Positions 12,355 to 26,056 of a DNA stretch of 53,791 bases are shown here, in pieces; positions within the stretch are counted from its first letter, which is position 1; each line of letters starts with the position of its first letter. Under the pieces are notes generated by a model that saw only the letters and a list, made by a program, of their open reading frames with translations, searched no databases and was not told the origin of the DNA. The position numbers were made by a program, and so were the translations under genes. Origin of the DNA: Apostichopus parvimensis (Eukaryota > Echinodermata > Holothuroidea > Aspidochirotida > Stichopodidae); NCBI GenBank assembly GCA_000934455.1, contig KN882534.1, positions 123,601 to 177,391 of the forward strand. The letters are read 5' to 3'.

Positions 12355-14134
12355 GTAACAGACCAGGCATCCACAACTTAAAGGCAAAAGTAGATACTGG
12401 AGCACAAGCAAACACGCTTCCACTTCGGACATTTAGAAACATGTTTCCGGAGCAACTAAATGAACATGGTGTTCCACAGTCCCTATCAGACTCTGGTACA
12501 GTGCTGTCAGCATACAATGGAACTGAGATCAAGCAGTATGGGACTGTTGTGATCCCATGCAAGTACAACGACACACCATGGAACAATACACAATTTTATG
12601 TTGTACAATCAGATGGCCCTGTGATATTGGGAATTCAAACATCTGTCCAGCTGGGTCTTGTATCTCTACACTGTATCGTGAACAACCAATCACCCATCAA
12701 TGACGTCGAAACGTTAGTGCTGTTATTTCCACAGCAATTTGACAGGATTGGTGAACTCCATAATACACATCATTTAGTAGTAGACCCAAATTTTCCAAGT
12801 TATGTTGATGCTCCTAGGAAAACACCAATTGCCCTGAAAGGAAATATTAAATCAGAACTAGATAAGATGGAAGAGCAAGGTGTCATCAGAAAAATCACCG
12901 AACCTACAGAGTGGGTGAGTCCCATTACATATGTCACCAAGAAAGATGGGAGTCTTCGAATATGTCTTGATCCACGCAGGCTGAATAAGGCTCTCATAAG
13001 ACCACATTATAGGCAGCAAACTGTAGAAGAATTGAACCACAAGTTTCACAACATGAAGTTTTTTCGAAACTAGATGCAAAATGTGGCTACTGGTCAGTGA
13101 AATTGGATGAAGAGAGTCAGAAATTGACCACTTTTCAAACACCATTTGGAAGATATACCTTCTGTCGACTACCCTTTGGACTAATTGTTAGTCAAGACAT
13201 TTTCCAGTTGGAGATGGATCGGATTCTAGAAGGCTGTGAAGGGGCAGTCTGTATAGCAGATGACATTGTTATTTTTGGTCGAACATCAGAGGAACATGAT
13301 CAGAATCTTATGAACTTGATGAACACAGCTGCACAACAAGGCCTCACACTCAATTCAAGCAAGTGCGCTATCAAGCAGATAAGTGTTGATTTCTTTGGAA
13401 ACCTGTACTCCAGAGAGGGTATGAAACCAGATCCCAAGAAGGTTGCTGACCTTAGAACAATGCAAACTCCACGGAACAAGTTGGAATTACAGCATTTCCT
13501 GGGTCTCATGACCTACTTGTCACACTTCATACATGATTTCAGCTCCAAGGCAGCTGTTTTACGTGATCTTTTACGCAAAGATGCAGAATTTATTTGGGAG
13601 CCACACCATCAAGTAGCACTGGAAAAGCTCAAGCAAGAAGTTTCTGAGTCATCACTTCTCCAGTACTTTGATACATCATCACCAGTGTACGTTCAATGTG
13701 ATGCAAGTCTACAAGGACTAGGAGCAGCCCTTCTTCAACATGACCAGGAAGAAAAACTACAACCAATCGCATTTGCAAGCAAGGCTTTGTCATCTACAGA
13801 ACAACGTTATACCTGCATCGAACGAGAGCTGTTAGCTATCGTCTTTGGTGTAGAACGCTTCCACACATACTTGTATGGCAGAAGCTTCACAGTAATGACA
13901 GATCACAAGCCACTATTGGTGATAATGGACAAACCACTGACTGCAGCACCTCCCAGATTGCAGAGGATGCTAATACGCTTACAAGGCTACAACTTCAGCA
14001 TCAAGCACCGCCCGGGACAAGACAACCTTTTGGCAGACAGCCTCTCACGTCTGCCAAGTATTTGTAACAAGCAGGCCATCGACCTAGACTTGAGGGTTGA
14101 TTTTTATCCAGTTTTCATCAAAGAAGCAAGATGA
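12283..14134 (+). pseudogene. pol: Ty3/Gypsy Pol: protease, reverse transcriptase, RNase H (frameshifted)
   Basis: The protease has the active-site KVDTGAQANTL motif near 12390. RT starts near 12820 and shows EWVSPITYVTKKDG, RICLDPRRLN and, after a frameshift near 13060, LPFGLIVSQDIFQ and the catalytic IADDIVIFG box near 13255. RNase H follows, with the YVQCDASLQGLGAALLQ and RELLAIVFGVERFHTYLYG blocks and TDHKPL near 13900. A second frameshift in a T-run near 14100 separates this part from the integrase. All catalytic acidic residues that I can check are present. Confidence 0.9.
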
Positions 14135-15446
14135 GCTGAAACAACAGACAAAGCAAGACACAGTGTTAAGTGCCCTGGTGGAAGTAATCATCACAGGGTG
14201 GCCAGACTCAATCAAGGAGGTACAACCTGACTTACGAAAATTTTGGAGCTATAGAGATGAACTCACAGTTTGTGATGGAGTAATTCTCAAAGGGTTGCAA
14301 GTTGTCATACCCAAGCAGATGCAAGCAGGTATCTTGCAAAAGCTGCACACAAGCCATTTGGGACAACAGAAAACCAAGTTATTGGCCAGATAGTGTGTCT
14401 ATTGGAACAACATTAACAAAGATATTGAAAAAATGGTCCAGTCATGCCCAGCATGCCAACAACAGCAACCAGCTCAACCAGCGGAACCACTTCTACCGCA
14501 CGAGATTCCTACAAAACCATGGAGCACAGTTGCCACTGATCTGTTCGAATTGAAAGGCAAGCAATGGCTGATCGTGGTAGACTACTATAGCAAGTATCCA
14601 ATCCTACAACAACTTTCAGATCAGGTCTCAAGCAACACTGTCATTTCAGCCTTGAAGAAAATTTTTGCTGAACAAGGAATTCCATCTAAGATTGTGAGTG
14701 ATAATGGTCCCCAGTATTCCAGTTACCAGTTCATGATGTTCGCAGAATCATGGGGTTTTACTCATGTGACAACATCCCCTAAGAGACCTCAAGGCAATGG
14801 GTTTGTAGAGAGACAAATCAGAACAATAAAAAGTATCATGAAAAAGGCATCAGACATCCAGCTAGCTTTGCTTCATTGGAGAACCACACCTATATCTGAA
14901 AGCTTACCCAGCCCTGCAGAAACCTTGATGTGCCGCCAGCTGAGAAATACACTTCCCAGCAAGTCACCGAATACCAACATAGCTACAGACCATATATACA
15001 ACCAGCTACAGCAGAGACAGAATGTTCAGAAGTACTATTTTGACCAACATGCCAGAAGATCGGAACTGCCTACACTATCCAATGGGCAGAAGTCCAGAAT
15101 TTTGGATCCAGGCACAAGATTGTGGAAGCCTGCTACAGTTGTTGCCAGAGCTGGAGGTGAACGATCCTATGTTCTCCAGAGCCCAGATGGGAGATTGCTT
15201 AGACGTAATCGGCAGCATATCAGACCTGACCTTAGCGAGGCAGAGCAAGTCACAGAAAACAGTCAAGACATCCCTAGCAAGGCAGATAATACCGACACAG
15301 ATACACTGACTACAACTGGTGTAGATGTACCACCATCCATTCCCAACATCTCACCTCAACAAGAGAGCAGTCCTCGTCAGCCTCCAGCCATGCGACCAAA
15401 GCGTAACATTCGAAGGCCAAGGAGGCTTGAAGATTATGTGACGTAG
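14097..15446 (+). pseudogene. int: Ty3/Gypsy integrase with chromatin-side C-terminal extension, one stop
   Basis: The N-terminal zinc motif is H-X3-H near 14345 and C-X2-C (CPAC) near 14450; a TAG at 14391-14393 lies between the two halves, in the same frame. The catalytic core shows the three acidic residues in TDLF, SDNGPQY and VERQ with normal spacing. Downstream is a basic region with LWKPATVVARAGGERSY, resembling the GPY/F module, then a Ser/Pro/Arg-rich tail ending at TAG 15444-15446. In a live element it would insert the cDNA into the host chromosome. Confidence 0.9.
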
Positions 15447-15856
15447 CGTATTTCATATCCATGTACATAGGATTTTAAATTTTCGTTTCGTTATGTGAGG
15501 AAAAGACCAAGGAAATGAGAAAACTATTGTTTTATAAGAAAAAGAAGAAAGGACAAACAACAGTAAAGACAGCAAAGCAGACAAAAACAAAAAAACAAAA
15601 CAAAAAACAAAAAAATATTGTTTTTTGTTTAATTCCCAAGACAATTCGTTAGTGAAGCATAAAATTTAATTTAACATTTTCCTTGAACCTGTGCGAATTA
15701 GCTGATGTGGAAAGCTCTCTCGGAATCCTTATAGAAGTATTTTAACATTTGTAAATATGTTGGCACGATTGGCAGAATCAATCACCGCTGATTGACTTGG
15801 AAAGTTTCGCAAAGTTTTGTTCGATCATTCGTTTTGTTTTGTGTGGAAAAGGGAGA

Positions 15857-16127
15857 TGTAGTGACATTCACATTCACATGACTTTCAATAACCCTAACTC
15901 AAGCAGCATAGCACTCTCACTCAATCTTAAGTGACTGCATGCTCCAGCGACCAAGCTCTAAGAAGCCCTGGAACTCTGTGTGCAAGTTCCTGGTACAACA
16001 CTGTTGTGTCACAACAGTATCATTGACTACCAGAGACTACATCAAGTACAGTAAGTTGGATAACCACAGCTCTGTTCAAGAGTACTAACCTCAATTGAAG
16101 ATTGTGACACAACTTCAATCTTCAACA
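15857..16127 (+). repeat. 3' LTR of the Ty3/Gypsy element
   Basis: It has the same 271-bp length and TG/CA ends as the 5' copy. A polypurine tract, AAAAGGGAGA at 15847-15856, directly precedes it, as needed for plus-strand priming. The target duplication ATATT follows at 16128-16132. Confidence 0.95.
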
Positions 16128-16132
16128 ATATT

Positions 16133-17034
16133 AATTTCTGATACACAATTAGGCTTGTCTACTTCACCTGAAGTACTTTAGGGTTGTTTTGAATTACTTT
16201 AATATTGCACAGATGATAGTTTATAAAGAGATATGCAACATTACAACAAATTTCCATATTAAAAAAAAACATCAGTGACTGATAATGCTCGAATTATAAA
16301 ATGCTAACTTATGCTGCATGCAATAAGTTGTTCTTTTTGAATATGTGTGAAAGACAATTAATATTAATTTGAGAATGAGTATCCCACATGAATTTACTTT
16401 TAGACAAAACATGTACCCACATTTTCTTTGAATACATTTAAGCAGCAAGGCAATTATAGTAATTTTGTGTAATTTAACGAAAATTCCACCACAGCAGACA
16501 ATTTATTCAAATATACACTTTAACATATTTACAAAGTCTTTAGTTTGTGCTTCCTTGGAAGTTTGATGCTGTAAGAACTTTCTCAGTTTCTGGATGTTAA
16601 GTAATGTTGTTTGTTTTAGTAGATGCTCTTACAAAACATGGTTTAAGACGATTATAGTTCAACACAATCATGTAGAATCTCTCATTTTAAGTGTGGCTGA
16701 TAAGTAATGAGTCCTGTCAAAAATTTCATTGATAACCAACGGACCACACTATATAGAATATTCTTCTGCAATGTTACTTGAATTGCAGTGAGTGAAGGTG
16801 AAGATGGCTTGTACAAGTAAACCAACTGACCTACGGAATAGATACAATCATCTCAGCATTTTGTGCATCTTGTTTCTTTTGCAATACTAACATTTTACGA
16901 GATAAATGATCAAATCCATTGTTAGCAGGCTTTATGATAGTCTACATTCATATACTATTGTATGCAAATAAACTTAAATCAGAGCTGAGAGGAAATATAC
17001 CCATGATTGGTAACAAAGATTTCAATTAGAATTC
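16133..17034. other. Unassigned AT-rich DNA
   Basis: No supported gene. It may be the decayed upstream part of the Ty3/Gypsy relic that follows, but I cannot show this. Confidence 0.3.
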
Positions 17035-17320
17035 ACAATGTGATGAAGCATTTAGCAGCGTCAAAGAACGTTTAAGGACAGCAAATATTCTAGTTAGTAT
17101 CACCCTAAGAAACCTGTATTCTTATCAGTTGAACCTGGACTAGGTGTTATATCCATATGGATGGTAAGGTAGACGAACTTATTGAAATATCCATCTTGCA
17201 CATTATCCAAATCAGCAAGAAAATACTTACAAATTAAGCGTGAAGCCGTTGGAACTTTTTTGGGCGTGAAAAAGTTACATGCATGCAAGTTGGCCACCAG
17301 ACTCATGTTTCAAAAGGACG
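17035..17320 (+). pseudogene. Ty3/Gypsy RNase H relic, + strand
   Basis: Translation across frames gives a DEAFSSVKERLRTANIL block followed by KYPSCTLSKSARKYLQIKRE and GTFLGVKKLHA, which follow the consensus of Ty3/Gypsy RNase H (the ...S..L...E..Y.QIERE...GV.KFH... pattern). Stops and frameshifts are present and the domain is incomplete, so this is a fossil fragment. Confidence 0.6.
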
Positions 17321-17599
17321 GTATGTATCAGGAACTCGGGTATGGTATTGTCTTAGCTTGTCTGGTTTGTCTTGAATTCTTGATATGTAAGACTAGCCTG
17401 TACTTAATAACTAATGCGTTGAAACATGTTACGCATGTATGCTTGCTGACGAATTGTCAAATATCCACGCATGACACCTTGATGATTGCTAAGAAGATCA
17501 TCATGATACATTGAAATGAACTTCTCTACAACTGTATTTGAAATAACCAGTTGAAGAGTCACTTTCGCCTTCGGGTTGTCATGAAAAAAGACACGAAAT

Positions 17600-19130
17600 A
17601 ACAATCCACTTCACCATAAATACTGTTCTGCTTGTAAAAGAATATTTCTGGCGGATTCTACATTAATTGTTAAACTATGAGATAAATTGTCAAAAATTGG
17701 TATAAAGAATGAACATGTCTCTAACTGTACCTTCAATACCCTAACATGTAATGGTAACTTGAAATCTTTAATCAGTTTATCCTGAATGGATTTGATAACT
17801 CTCTCCAACTGCTTGTTTAGAAGTGTGACTCGGTTTCATGTGATCTAATTCAGTTACCAATAGTTTATGTTTAATATATAACTCTGAAGGTGGTTCACCG
17901 ACGATTTCATTTTCTAGTTTCTGATCTACCAATCTTAGTTCATGAACTATCAAAGGAGCCTCATTTTGCCTTTTTTTTTAAACCAAGTAACTTCAGGTTA
18001 AGGTAACAATGCAACTGGTATCTCTAGTTAGGGTATGACAGGACAGTGAATCAAACATGAAAGTGATTGAAAAAGCTGATCATTTTGATGGCAGCTGACT
18101 GACGAGTCGTGGAGACAAAGTTTGGCATTTTCTCACTAGTAGTCATTGACGAAGAGTTTGGAACCTCGGTCTAGCTAAATTTTGGGAGCCTTTCCCGGAA
18201 ATATAAATTTGGAACTTTAATTCCTAATGGTTTAGCGTTGCCTCTGTTCAACACTGGATTTAAAACATCTTTTTAAGTGTTTTACTCTGAAATGATACTA
18301 GTATGACTTGATCTAGGTCAGAATCACATTTCTGTAGAAACCTGGATAAATAGTCTGCTAAAAAGCCAATTCTGTAACATGCTTATATCCTACTTTAAAT
18401 GTATATATTCTGATAACCTGGATCAGTTTTTGCAAATGAGCAGAGGCTGGTTCTTATATAGACTTTAATATATGTTACAGCAGAATGATTAACGAAAGCA
18501 TCAATCCAACAGTTTGTTGCAGACGACAAAAACCTGTTATATTAATTAAAAGAACACACATTTCAAGTTCTGTTACACATTATACCACAGACATTGATAT
18601 GCTAATTGGGTTAGATAAGACTCTGTGGCTACTCTTGAAGTATAACTATACAATGTGAAACGACCTTCTTTCTTTGGCAAATGTAGCACTGGTGGATCAC
18701 ATGATATGCGTTTAATATCTTTACATTCATCTTGGTATTCACTTGACCGAAGAAATTCCTTGTTCTTTCTACTTAACTGAATGGTCTCAAAGTTGTTCTG
18801 AATTGTTGGGAAGAAACTGAAACATGGTTGACTGCACCTAGACAACGTCATGATGAGCTAACCAAACCTATAAAGTATTTGGATCGGTTGCCAAAATTTC
18901 ATCTATCTTTGCTTGGAAAATGGGTTGGGGTAATTTTAATCCTTGTGGCAACAATACCTCTATGGAAAGCAATACTTGTGTATCGTAAGGACAAATGAAA
19001 AATGGCTCGTCGTAAGTGAGGGTAATATCAGCCTCAAAATTTGGATAACTTAAAAGCTCACCATAAAGATAAATGCTTCCCTGTGTTCATTAAGAATTGA
19101 TAAATATAATACTTTTCACGGTTGAAGCTA
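17600..19130 (-). pseudogene. Ty3/Gypsy Pol relic, - strand
   Basis: The best part is the frame 18851-18573, with SRKNKEFLRSSEYQDECKDIK, a DPPVLHLPKKEGRFTLY block and a following S...AT...LTQ pattern typical of the RT-RNase H junction. A short ADYLSR-like remnant lies near 18350 on the same strand, matching the end of RNase H. The 65-residue frame 17808-17611 is unrecognised; it might be a later part of the same element. Heavily decayed. Confidence 0.5.
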
Positions 19131-21200
19131 AGACACTGGGACCTTAACCTTAACTTATATCCACCAGCCCGCCATTCACCGCAATTCTATCACTGCTTCT
19201 ACCATGTTCAGTCCTCAACGTTTACACTTTCCCGCATTTAGTGTAAGTCTGACTCTTGCTGCTTTCTCTGTTAACATGTCAGTTAGATCACGCAGGTCAC
19301 TAAACTTTGACATTAGTACCATGTCCTCCGCAACAATATCCTTCAGTAGGAATAAAATACCTGACATCAACGCTGCTTTATTCCAGTCTTGATTTTGAAC
19401 CACTTAGATTTTCATTCTCATCGATGACTGCACCTTCGAATCCTTCGTATAAGTCAGTTATCATTTCGACCATATTGCTTGGTATTCCATTGCTTCTCAT
19501 AATATTCTTTTTTCATGTGTTCTGAGTCAAAACGCTTTTCAAAATCCACAAAGTGTTTGTATAATGCCGCCCTCTAGTAATTCGAAAGCTCGAGGGTGTT
19601 CCTCAGCGTGAAAATTTGCTCTGTTATACCTCTCTTTGGTCTAAGGCCAGCCTGCTCCTTTCGAAGCCTCTTATTCACACATTTCTGTATCCTCTCTAGT
19701 AGCATTCTGCAGAATATCTTGCTGATGACTGGCAACAAGTTAACTCCCCTCCAGTCGTTACAGTCTCTCATATCACCTTTCTTAAAATCTTAACGATTAA
19801 TCATTTCCTCCATGTACCCGGCCACCTCTATGTATCCCATAGCTTGTTGAACAGCCATGTCAACCTATGTGCGGTTTCTAGCATGTCAGCTCTCAGTAGC
19901 TCTGGTCTAACATCATCTACTCCAGCCTATTTCCCTTCTATTGTATGCTTCTTTCCGATCTTGTACTTTCCAATTTTTGTTTTGCCTCTTTCCTTGGCTT
20001 TCCGCCATGTTTCATTTCCTATCCATGGTTTGGTCTATTTCTTCATCACACCGATGATATTCATGGCCACTTCTCTGTATACCTCTAAAGTCTTGTCATG
20101 TTTTCCCTCTGTGTCCCCAATGTCTCCAGAATGCCTGGAACCTGTTCTTCACCTCTATGTTATACCTCTTCCCGATCTCTTCACTCTGCAGTTTGCGCAC
20201 ATCGAACCTCTCTATTCCATTTGTCTTCTTTGTCACAATCCTTTAGCCTTATACTGGTTCTTACAAGATAGTGGTCTGTGGACACATCTGCTTCCCTCAT
20301 AACTCTGGTGTCCAGTATTGATGTTCGCATCCTATAAATCGCCATGACGTGTTCAATTTTATTTAACGTCCTACCATCTGGAAATTTTCAGGTAGCTTTG
20401 TGTATGTCCTTGTGTGGAAATAAAGTTCCAGTGATGACTAATCCATTTGCACTGCTGAGTCACATAATCTTTGGCCATCGTCATTCATGACGCCAATACA
20501 ATGTCTCCTCATTATGTCATTTCTGTTTGTGTAATCACTTCCCACTTTGGCATTCATGTCACCCCTGACTACAATTATATCGTCTTGATACAGCTAGCTA
20601 TCACATCCTATGTTGATTGTAGAAATCATCTTTGTCATCATCACTCGCATCGTTCGTGGTGCATACGCTTGTATCACCATAATATTTTTATGTTTAGAGT
20701 AGAATCGCTCCGTTATAATTTTTTGCTGACTGGCGTCCATTGCATCACTGCTCTATTTGCTCTCGCACTCATCATTATGGCTACTCCTCCTCGTCATCTC
20801 CTACGTACAACGCTGTCTCACCACCTTGTAGCCTTTCTGATCCTAAACCCTTGCATAGGCTCTCACTAATTCCTAGCACCTCGATTCCGTACTCTCTCAT
20901 CTCCTTTGTTACTTGTGCGGCTTTCGTTGTCTCAGCCATTGTCCTCACACTTCCAGCATCCTATACTGGTTCGTTCTTTTAGGGCCACTATGGATCCCAT
21001 CAGCCTCTGAGCTTCCCGCAGGCTTTTACCCAACAGCGTCCATCCAATGATCCACCGCAGTCTCCTCGGTTTTGATTGAAAAAATTCAGCGATAATAGCT
21101 TTTTACGGGGTGGGTTTGTTAACCTCACGCCCAATCCCCAACCTGGAGGACCAGGGGCTGTAAGTAGTCAGGCTTCTTCCCCTGGTTAGACCTGCAGAAC
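19130..21200 (-). pseudogene. RTE-X-like LINE relic
   Basis: On the - strand, 21180-21060 resembles the 5' leader of RTE-X-type elements (a TTGGGGATTGGGCGTGAGG stretch and CCCACCCCGTAAAA). Endonuclease-like remnants run through about 20980-20330. The frame 19771-19574 reads CNDWRGVNLLPVISKIFCRM, then an RKEQAGLRPKRGITEQIFTLRN block, which is the RT fingers and palm region. A later RT block near 19370-19215 has a DLTDMLTEKAARVRLTLNAGKCK pattern that follows the catalytic box. Multiple stops; inactive. Confidence 0.72.
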
Positions 21201-24200
21201 TGGGAGCAAGAACAATATTCTATATCAAGTTTGGTGCAGTCAATGCACTAATCTGAAATATCTGTCCCTGAAGTGTGACTGTGAACTTTATTTTATCATC
21301 TGCATAAGTAATCTGACCATTTCCTTAGTATAATTGACAAATGCTCAAATTTGACTTTGGGTAAGGACCTTATATATCTGGAAGTGTTCACTGTAGAGCC
21401 GGATGGAATGGTGCGTGTTGCGCAACTATCAAAGAGGATTGAACTTCCTTTGCCATTTTGCAAAAAAAAAATGGATATTTCAATTGCATATCGACTTCAT
21501 TTTCTTGGAAGATTTTTAGACACATCGTTTGCAACCTTAGTTTTATACCCAGTACAGTATGACGAGCGTTATCACATGAACCTGTTACTGATATTCTGAC
21601 TTCGATCTAAGTTATTGTAAGTCACTTGACACGAAGACTACATGACTGAGCTTCATGACTCATGTGTATGTGGCAATACCGTTGAATGTGACCTCTATAT
21701 CGACACTAGAAAGAAACCTTTGAGGAATTAAAGAATGGTTTATTTAGCCTAAATGTTCGCGGTTTATCTAGTGAGAAGTTACGCGTGTCCCTAGAACTGT
21801 ATCTATTGCGTTCTGAAAAATGACTTATATATTGCTAGGCCTATGTGAATTGTCAATTTGGTGCCTTAACAAACTAGCTTTCCAAAGCTTCGATTTTGTG
21901 ACACAAGTTGAAGATCTCCGTGTCGGGAGAAGATTGAGCGACGCAAGAATATTGTTGTGAGCTCATCACAAGCTCTGCTTTTGTAGGAATAGACTGAGAA
22001 TCTAGTTGCAAATAAAAATAACACTGCCCTTTGACTATTAGTATGCCTAGTCTTGCGTCCACAGCCGTTGACAAATCGACTGCATAACGACATTGCGCAG
22101 GTGGTGAAGGTCCCTTAGGCCAGAGTTTAACTACGGCTTTGTATTTGTTAGCTAAATACACTTGCGCTCTATCGCCTGAAGTGTATGTAAGCGCACGGGA
22201 AACCCAAAAAGGCGGGTTGAGAACTGCTCATTGGACTAAAGCGCGCATGGAATGCGATTTTAAGCTCTTTCATGGTAGCGAAATTTGTCCCTTCAATTCA
22301 AAGACTTGGCCAATGATGGTACGTTTAAATAATTTTACTAGGAGATTGTAGGAGATCTAGTTAATTATACGGATTGTTTTTTGCTTTTGCTGACCTCAGT
22401 AACGCTATTGTATTCATTATCATAGTACTATACATGCCATTCCCAGCCACTGGAAGAATTTTTTTGATTAAGGTTACGTCTCCTTCAGAACAGGAAATTG
22501 TCTCTTTAGATATGCTGCAGTGTCAAAAAGTCTCCAGAAGAGCATATATAGAATAACGTAAGAATAGTGATGTCAATAACGTTACTTCCCTTTCAAAATT
22601 CTCTAAGCGGCGTACCCTGTTTTACATTCCTGCCGGTAAATAGGGTCAGATTTTTAAAACATTTCTTAGTGTTCTGGATACAAAAATATGTGACTTCCAA
22701 TTTAGATACTTACTCTTTTATTCTTGGTACAAATCAGCTACTTTTTAAGATGAAAAAGAGACAGGATTCTTTATGTACATTCTGTATTTTAGAAGATGAT
22801 GATATCCCCACCTCTTTTTGCACTGTGATAGGGTTATGAGTTCTTGGAATGTTATTTCATGTTGTTTTCCTCACAACCGAATAACTTTCAAAATGATCTC
22901 TTTGGGCTTTTTGGACAAACAAGTAAACCATTAGATTTGTTCTTACTTCGTGCGTAATATTTCATTTACAAATGTAAAATGCAGGAAATCAATCTCAGCC
23001 GCGCTCATTTTAAAAGGGATGTAGATGTTATCCTTAGTGTTGAGAAGCACATTGCATTTTAAAACCACAGTTTCCATGTGTACAATCAATTAAAAGATAG
23101 TGCAAAAGGTTTGAATGATAGTATATAAGAAACTATCGTTAAGTATATTCATTTATCATTCTCTGTTTACATTGTTTCATTACACTATTTATGTTATGGT
23201 CTCATATATATATTCTTAAAAAAAATATTGTATATATGCTTGAAAATAAATTGAAAGAAACAAAATCACATAATAATTGTACTAAATTATGTGGGGTTAT
23301 CACTGTTATTTCCTGTGCATCTATATAATTAAATGCCAAAAAGTGCTCTACCTGCATCAATGATTACATGCATCGCCTTGGAAACATGACGGAAGTCTGT
23401 ACTACGCAAAGTAGTACTGTGTTGTGGGACATCTGCATTAGTCATAGTTAAGGAACGTGGTCGCAAGAGGTTAGGCGTGAATTAAAAACCATATTAACAA
23501 TTGGATAGTTCTATACGAATACGGCAGTAAATTTACTGAATTACAGAATACAACACTGTCTTAAATTGTACTTTATGACACAGTTAAAATTTGATATAAT
23601 AAGGAGGGGGTAAAAAATAATTGAACAGCATGGTTTAACTCACCCGTGAAATTGAGCACATCGAAAAGTTACACACATATACAAAAAACACTGTTAAAAA
23701 ATATACTTACATCGGGTCTGGTTTGGTCTCGGATCGTCAGAGCTGTAATCTATGGGTGGTGGGTGGCGATGGTGATAGGTGTAGATGTCTTGAACGTTCA
23801 GCCTAAGGCCGAAGTTCGCAGTCCTTATGCCTAGCCTAAGCAATTAGTTCAGCCTCTCCTTCGGTCCTGGTTGTTGTTCCTTTCGCCAAACCGAGTCTAG
23901 CTGTAGCCAAACGTCAGACGATGTGTAGTTGTGTCCAGACCTCCAGAAAATATGTGATTCAACTTTCAGTGATTTGAAATTAATTCTGCTCCTCTGCCAT
24001 TTGATGTGTGTTAGAATCGCTCCTACGTGTAATGTGAATTAGAACCGCTCCTCCACTATGTAATGTTGCATGTAGAGATGGTACTATCGCTGCCCCTGAG
24101 GACAATTACTAGGCTATTTCGGAAGATAAGCTCCACGAAGCTCGACTCAAATAAATGATTAAAACGTTCTGTCGAATTCAAGATGATTTATTCTCTCCGT

Positions 24201-25796
24201 AAAACAATTTAAAGTTCAATTGAACGTTTTAAGATTACTTCAAGATACTGATTGGAAACAAATGGGTATCAATTATATGGCCGTACTACTGATCGTGAGT
24301 ACTGGATGTTCCTTTTCCAGAACTTATTTATAAAAAACTGCTCAGAAGTTGCAGAGCTTTGAGTCACACGTGATGGGGCATCTGATCCATCATTGGTTCA
24401 ATTTTACCTACCTCGGAACATCACTAATATTCTTCAAATCTCTCAATGAATGAACCAATCATGAGTAAGAAGGAAAACAACACGTGGTCTTATTGTTTTG
24501 TTATGTTTTTCTTTTTCGTAAAAATACGGGCTCTTTAACTAGACGACTGAAAATGGACTGAACAATCTATAATGTATCTCTTTATTAGGGAACCATGGGA
24601 ATTAATGTGGCGAAACTTGAAGGTCAAAAGTGAAAAGAGTTAAATACCTCGCAGGAGCTTTACAGGAACCTAAAGATGTGTAATATAACTTTATGATAAT
24701 ATAAAAAAGTGCAATGACTGCATATCGTTACGAGTTAGTAGAATTATAATCGTGACAAACCCAGACGTTGGAACAGATTTTTTTTTCTTGTGAATGAAGT
24801 GTTGAAATCCATTGGGATAAACACACGATGTAATTAAATTTAGGCGTTAAATTTCCAAGAATATGCAATATTCGTATGAGGTCAAAATATTTTGTTATCA
24901 CTGTTTATTACTTTTGGAATAAATTTCAGCTAACGATATTCTCGTGTAAATAATACCTTCGAATATGTCTGCATTCTGGTAATAAAAGGTGAAGTTCTAG
25001 TTCAAACGACTAACATTCCTCCCAAGTATAGAAATAGTGTAGTGAACTTTGTAACTTTTAACTAGTAAATATTTTCCAAATTAAATCGGTCTCTTCAATG
25101 ACGTTTTAAAATTGTGTTAATTATGCAGAGTTCGGCAACGTGGGCACTTACAAATTTTATTTCTGAATTATAAGTGTGAGGTTTGCAAATTAATTATTCA
25201 AATTTCATATTGGACTAACATGCCTGGCTGAGAATGAGTGGACCTAATTCAAACTGTGATTCTATCTATGTTTAAACGCACGCCCATTTGTAACGGCTAA
25301 AACATGACTTTTTGAAAAAGTAGTCTGTTCAAAGTTTTACATGTTTTATGGACCATAATTTTTATCTTTCGGAACACTTCTTGTGGGACACATTGAATTT
25401 AAGTGGAAATCGATATCATCTATATTTATAGCTTTTCCATTTATACTTTCCATTTTGATCCCGTTGAGTGATTTTTTTGAACATTGAAGCACACCAGCCG
25501 AAACATCTCATCATTAGCTGCTCATTAAATGCTTAGATATATTTACTGAGGTAACAGCTGTGTAAACGTGTCCTAACTAAAAGATACAAGGAAAAGTGTT
25601 CGTATGCCTTCAACGTCATCACTTGTTCCCCAACAAAAGATTGAGCGTGAATTCATCGAACATTAAGTTTTTCTCCTCATTAAGATCTTACATTCAGAAG
25701 AATGAGAATGAGGGCTTTATAGACCTAGTTATCTGACGATGTCCCCCAAATGCGTATTACTATTCTTCATACATATATTATGGTTCGGAGGGAGTT
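21201..25796. other. Unassigned intergenic DNA
   Basis: Short frames exist (for example 21351-21599 on +, 22161-21874 on -, 22567-22839 on +) but none carries a motif I recognise or shows splice-linked structure I can support. No array, RNA gene or clear element boundary was found. Confidence 0.35.
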
Positions 25797-26056
25797 NNNN
25801 NNNNNNNNNNNNNNNNNNNNNNNNNNNNNNNNNNNNNNNNNNNNNNNNNNNNNNNNNNNNNNNNNNNNNNNNNNNNNNNNNNNNNNNNNNNNNNNNNNNN
25901 NNNNNNNNNNNNNNNNNNNNNNNNNNNNNNNNNNNNNNNNNNNNNNNNNNNNNNNNNNNNNNNNNNNNNNNNNNNNNNNNNNNNNNNNNNNNNNNNNNNN
26001 NNNNNNNNNNNNNNNNNNNNNNNNNNNNNNNNNNNNNNNNNNNNNNNNNNNNNNNN
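25797..26056. other. Assembly gap (N run, 260 bases)
   Basis: All bases are N. It removes the upstream part of the coding fragment that follows, and apparent open frames through it are artefacts. Confidence 1.

Larger units (their letters stand above)
10944..16127 (+). mobile_element. Complete Ty3/Gypsy LTR retrotransposon
   Basis: The element runs from TGTAGTG at 10944 to TTCAACA at 16127 and is flanked by the 5-bp duplication ATATT (10939-10943 and 16128-16132). It has two 271-bp LTRs differing at about six positions (roughly 98% identical by eye), so insertion was fairly recent. The order gag, protease, RT, RNase H, integrase places it in Ty3/Gypsy. Inactivating changes are a stop near the gag N-terminus (11545-11547), a frameshift near 13060, a frameshift near 14100 and a stop in the integrase (14391-14393). 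The 410 bp after the integrase is A-rich untranslated sequence ending in a polypurine tract. Confidence 0.95.

Noticed and set aside
21866-22351. Overlapping frames of 70-95 codons on both strands
   Set aside because: No domain, splice structure or codon pattern supports a gene.
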